Shown piece after piece: positions 5,417-5,448 of a DNA stretch of 5,448 bases (positions are counted from its first letter, which is position 1; each line of letters begins with the position of its first letter). Below the pieces are notes generated by a model, which saw only the letters and a list, made by a program, of their open reading frames with translations, searched no databases and had not been told where the DNA came from. A program made the position numbers and the translations under genes. The DNA comes from Brevundimonas sp. (GTDB taxonomy: Bacteria > Pseudomonadota > Alphaproteobacteria > Caulobacterales > Caulobacteraceae): positions 1 to 5,448 of the forward strand of contig JADGMZ010000100.1 in NCBI GenBank assembly GCA_015234495.1, written 5' to 3'.

Positions 5417-5448
5417 ATGCGGTGCGTCCGCGCGAGTCGTCTTCTGAC
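5417..5448 (+). CDS. Possible first codons of a divergent gene running off the right edge
   Basis: An ATG at 5417 opens a frame, MRCVRASRLL, that stays open to the window end. GGGGAGG at 5398-5404 lies 12 nt upstream and is a good but slightly distant Shine-Dalgarno; an in-frame ATG at 5396 is an alternative with a poorer one. The basic start followed by Leu-Leu would suit a signal peptide or membrane anchor, as in efflux components often encoded opposite TetR genes. Ten codons are too few to assign a function or to prove a gene. Confidence 0.3.
   Translation, partial: MRCVRASRLL

Overview
The window is GC-rich, with G/C-heavy third codon positions. It looks like ordinary chromosomal DNA from an alphaproteobacterium, most likely Caulobacterales (Brevundimonas- or Caulobacter-like). 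That placement rests on protein style and on Caulobacter-type -10 elements, not on a database search.

Layout, left to right. Bases 2-133 are the 3' end of a rightward gene for a YgjP/DUF45-type zinc metallopeptidase. It converges on a leftward gene (164-2293) for a complete bifunctional class A penicillin-binding protein with every glycosyltransferase and transpeptidase motif in place. Upstream of that gene are a plausible housekeeping promoter and, before it, a hairpin that probably ends the next gene. That next gene (2412-3365, leftward) encodes an exported alpha/beta hydrolase with a His-rich mature N-terminus and no acidic residue at the usual catalytic-acid position. A 128-bp divergent region (3366-3493) follows, with an AT-rich block of overlapping imperfect palindromes. 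It separates the hydrolase gene from a rightward Rieske non-heme iron oxygenase alpha subunit (3494-4618). The oxygenase gene converges on a leftward TetR/AcrR regulator (4670-5335), and a perfect 12-bp hairpin that includes the oxygenase stop codon lies between them. The last 113 bases hold a candidate TetR operator, a GGCGCC hairpin and what may be the first codons of a divergent rightward gene.

How the genes relate. The PBP is a cell-wall housekeeping gene. The hydrolase and the oxygenase share an intergenic control region and could be co-regulated, perhaps in turning over a small ester or aromatic compound, but the substrate cannot be read from the sequence. The TetR regulator most likely controls itself and the gene starting at the right edge rather than the oxygenase, whose promoter is over 1.8 kb away. 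I see no RNA gene, mobile element, CRISPR array or clearly new system. The points worth checking are the hydrolase active site, its His-rich segment, the shared control region and the possible leaderless start of the oxygenase.
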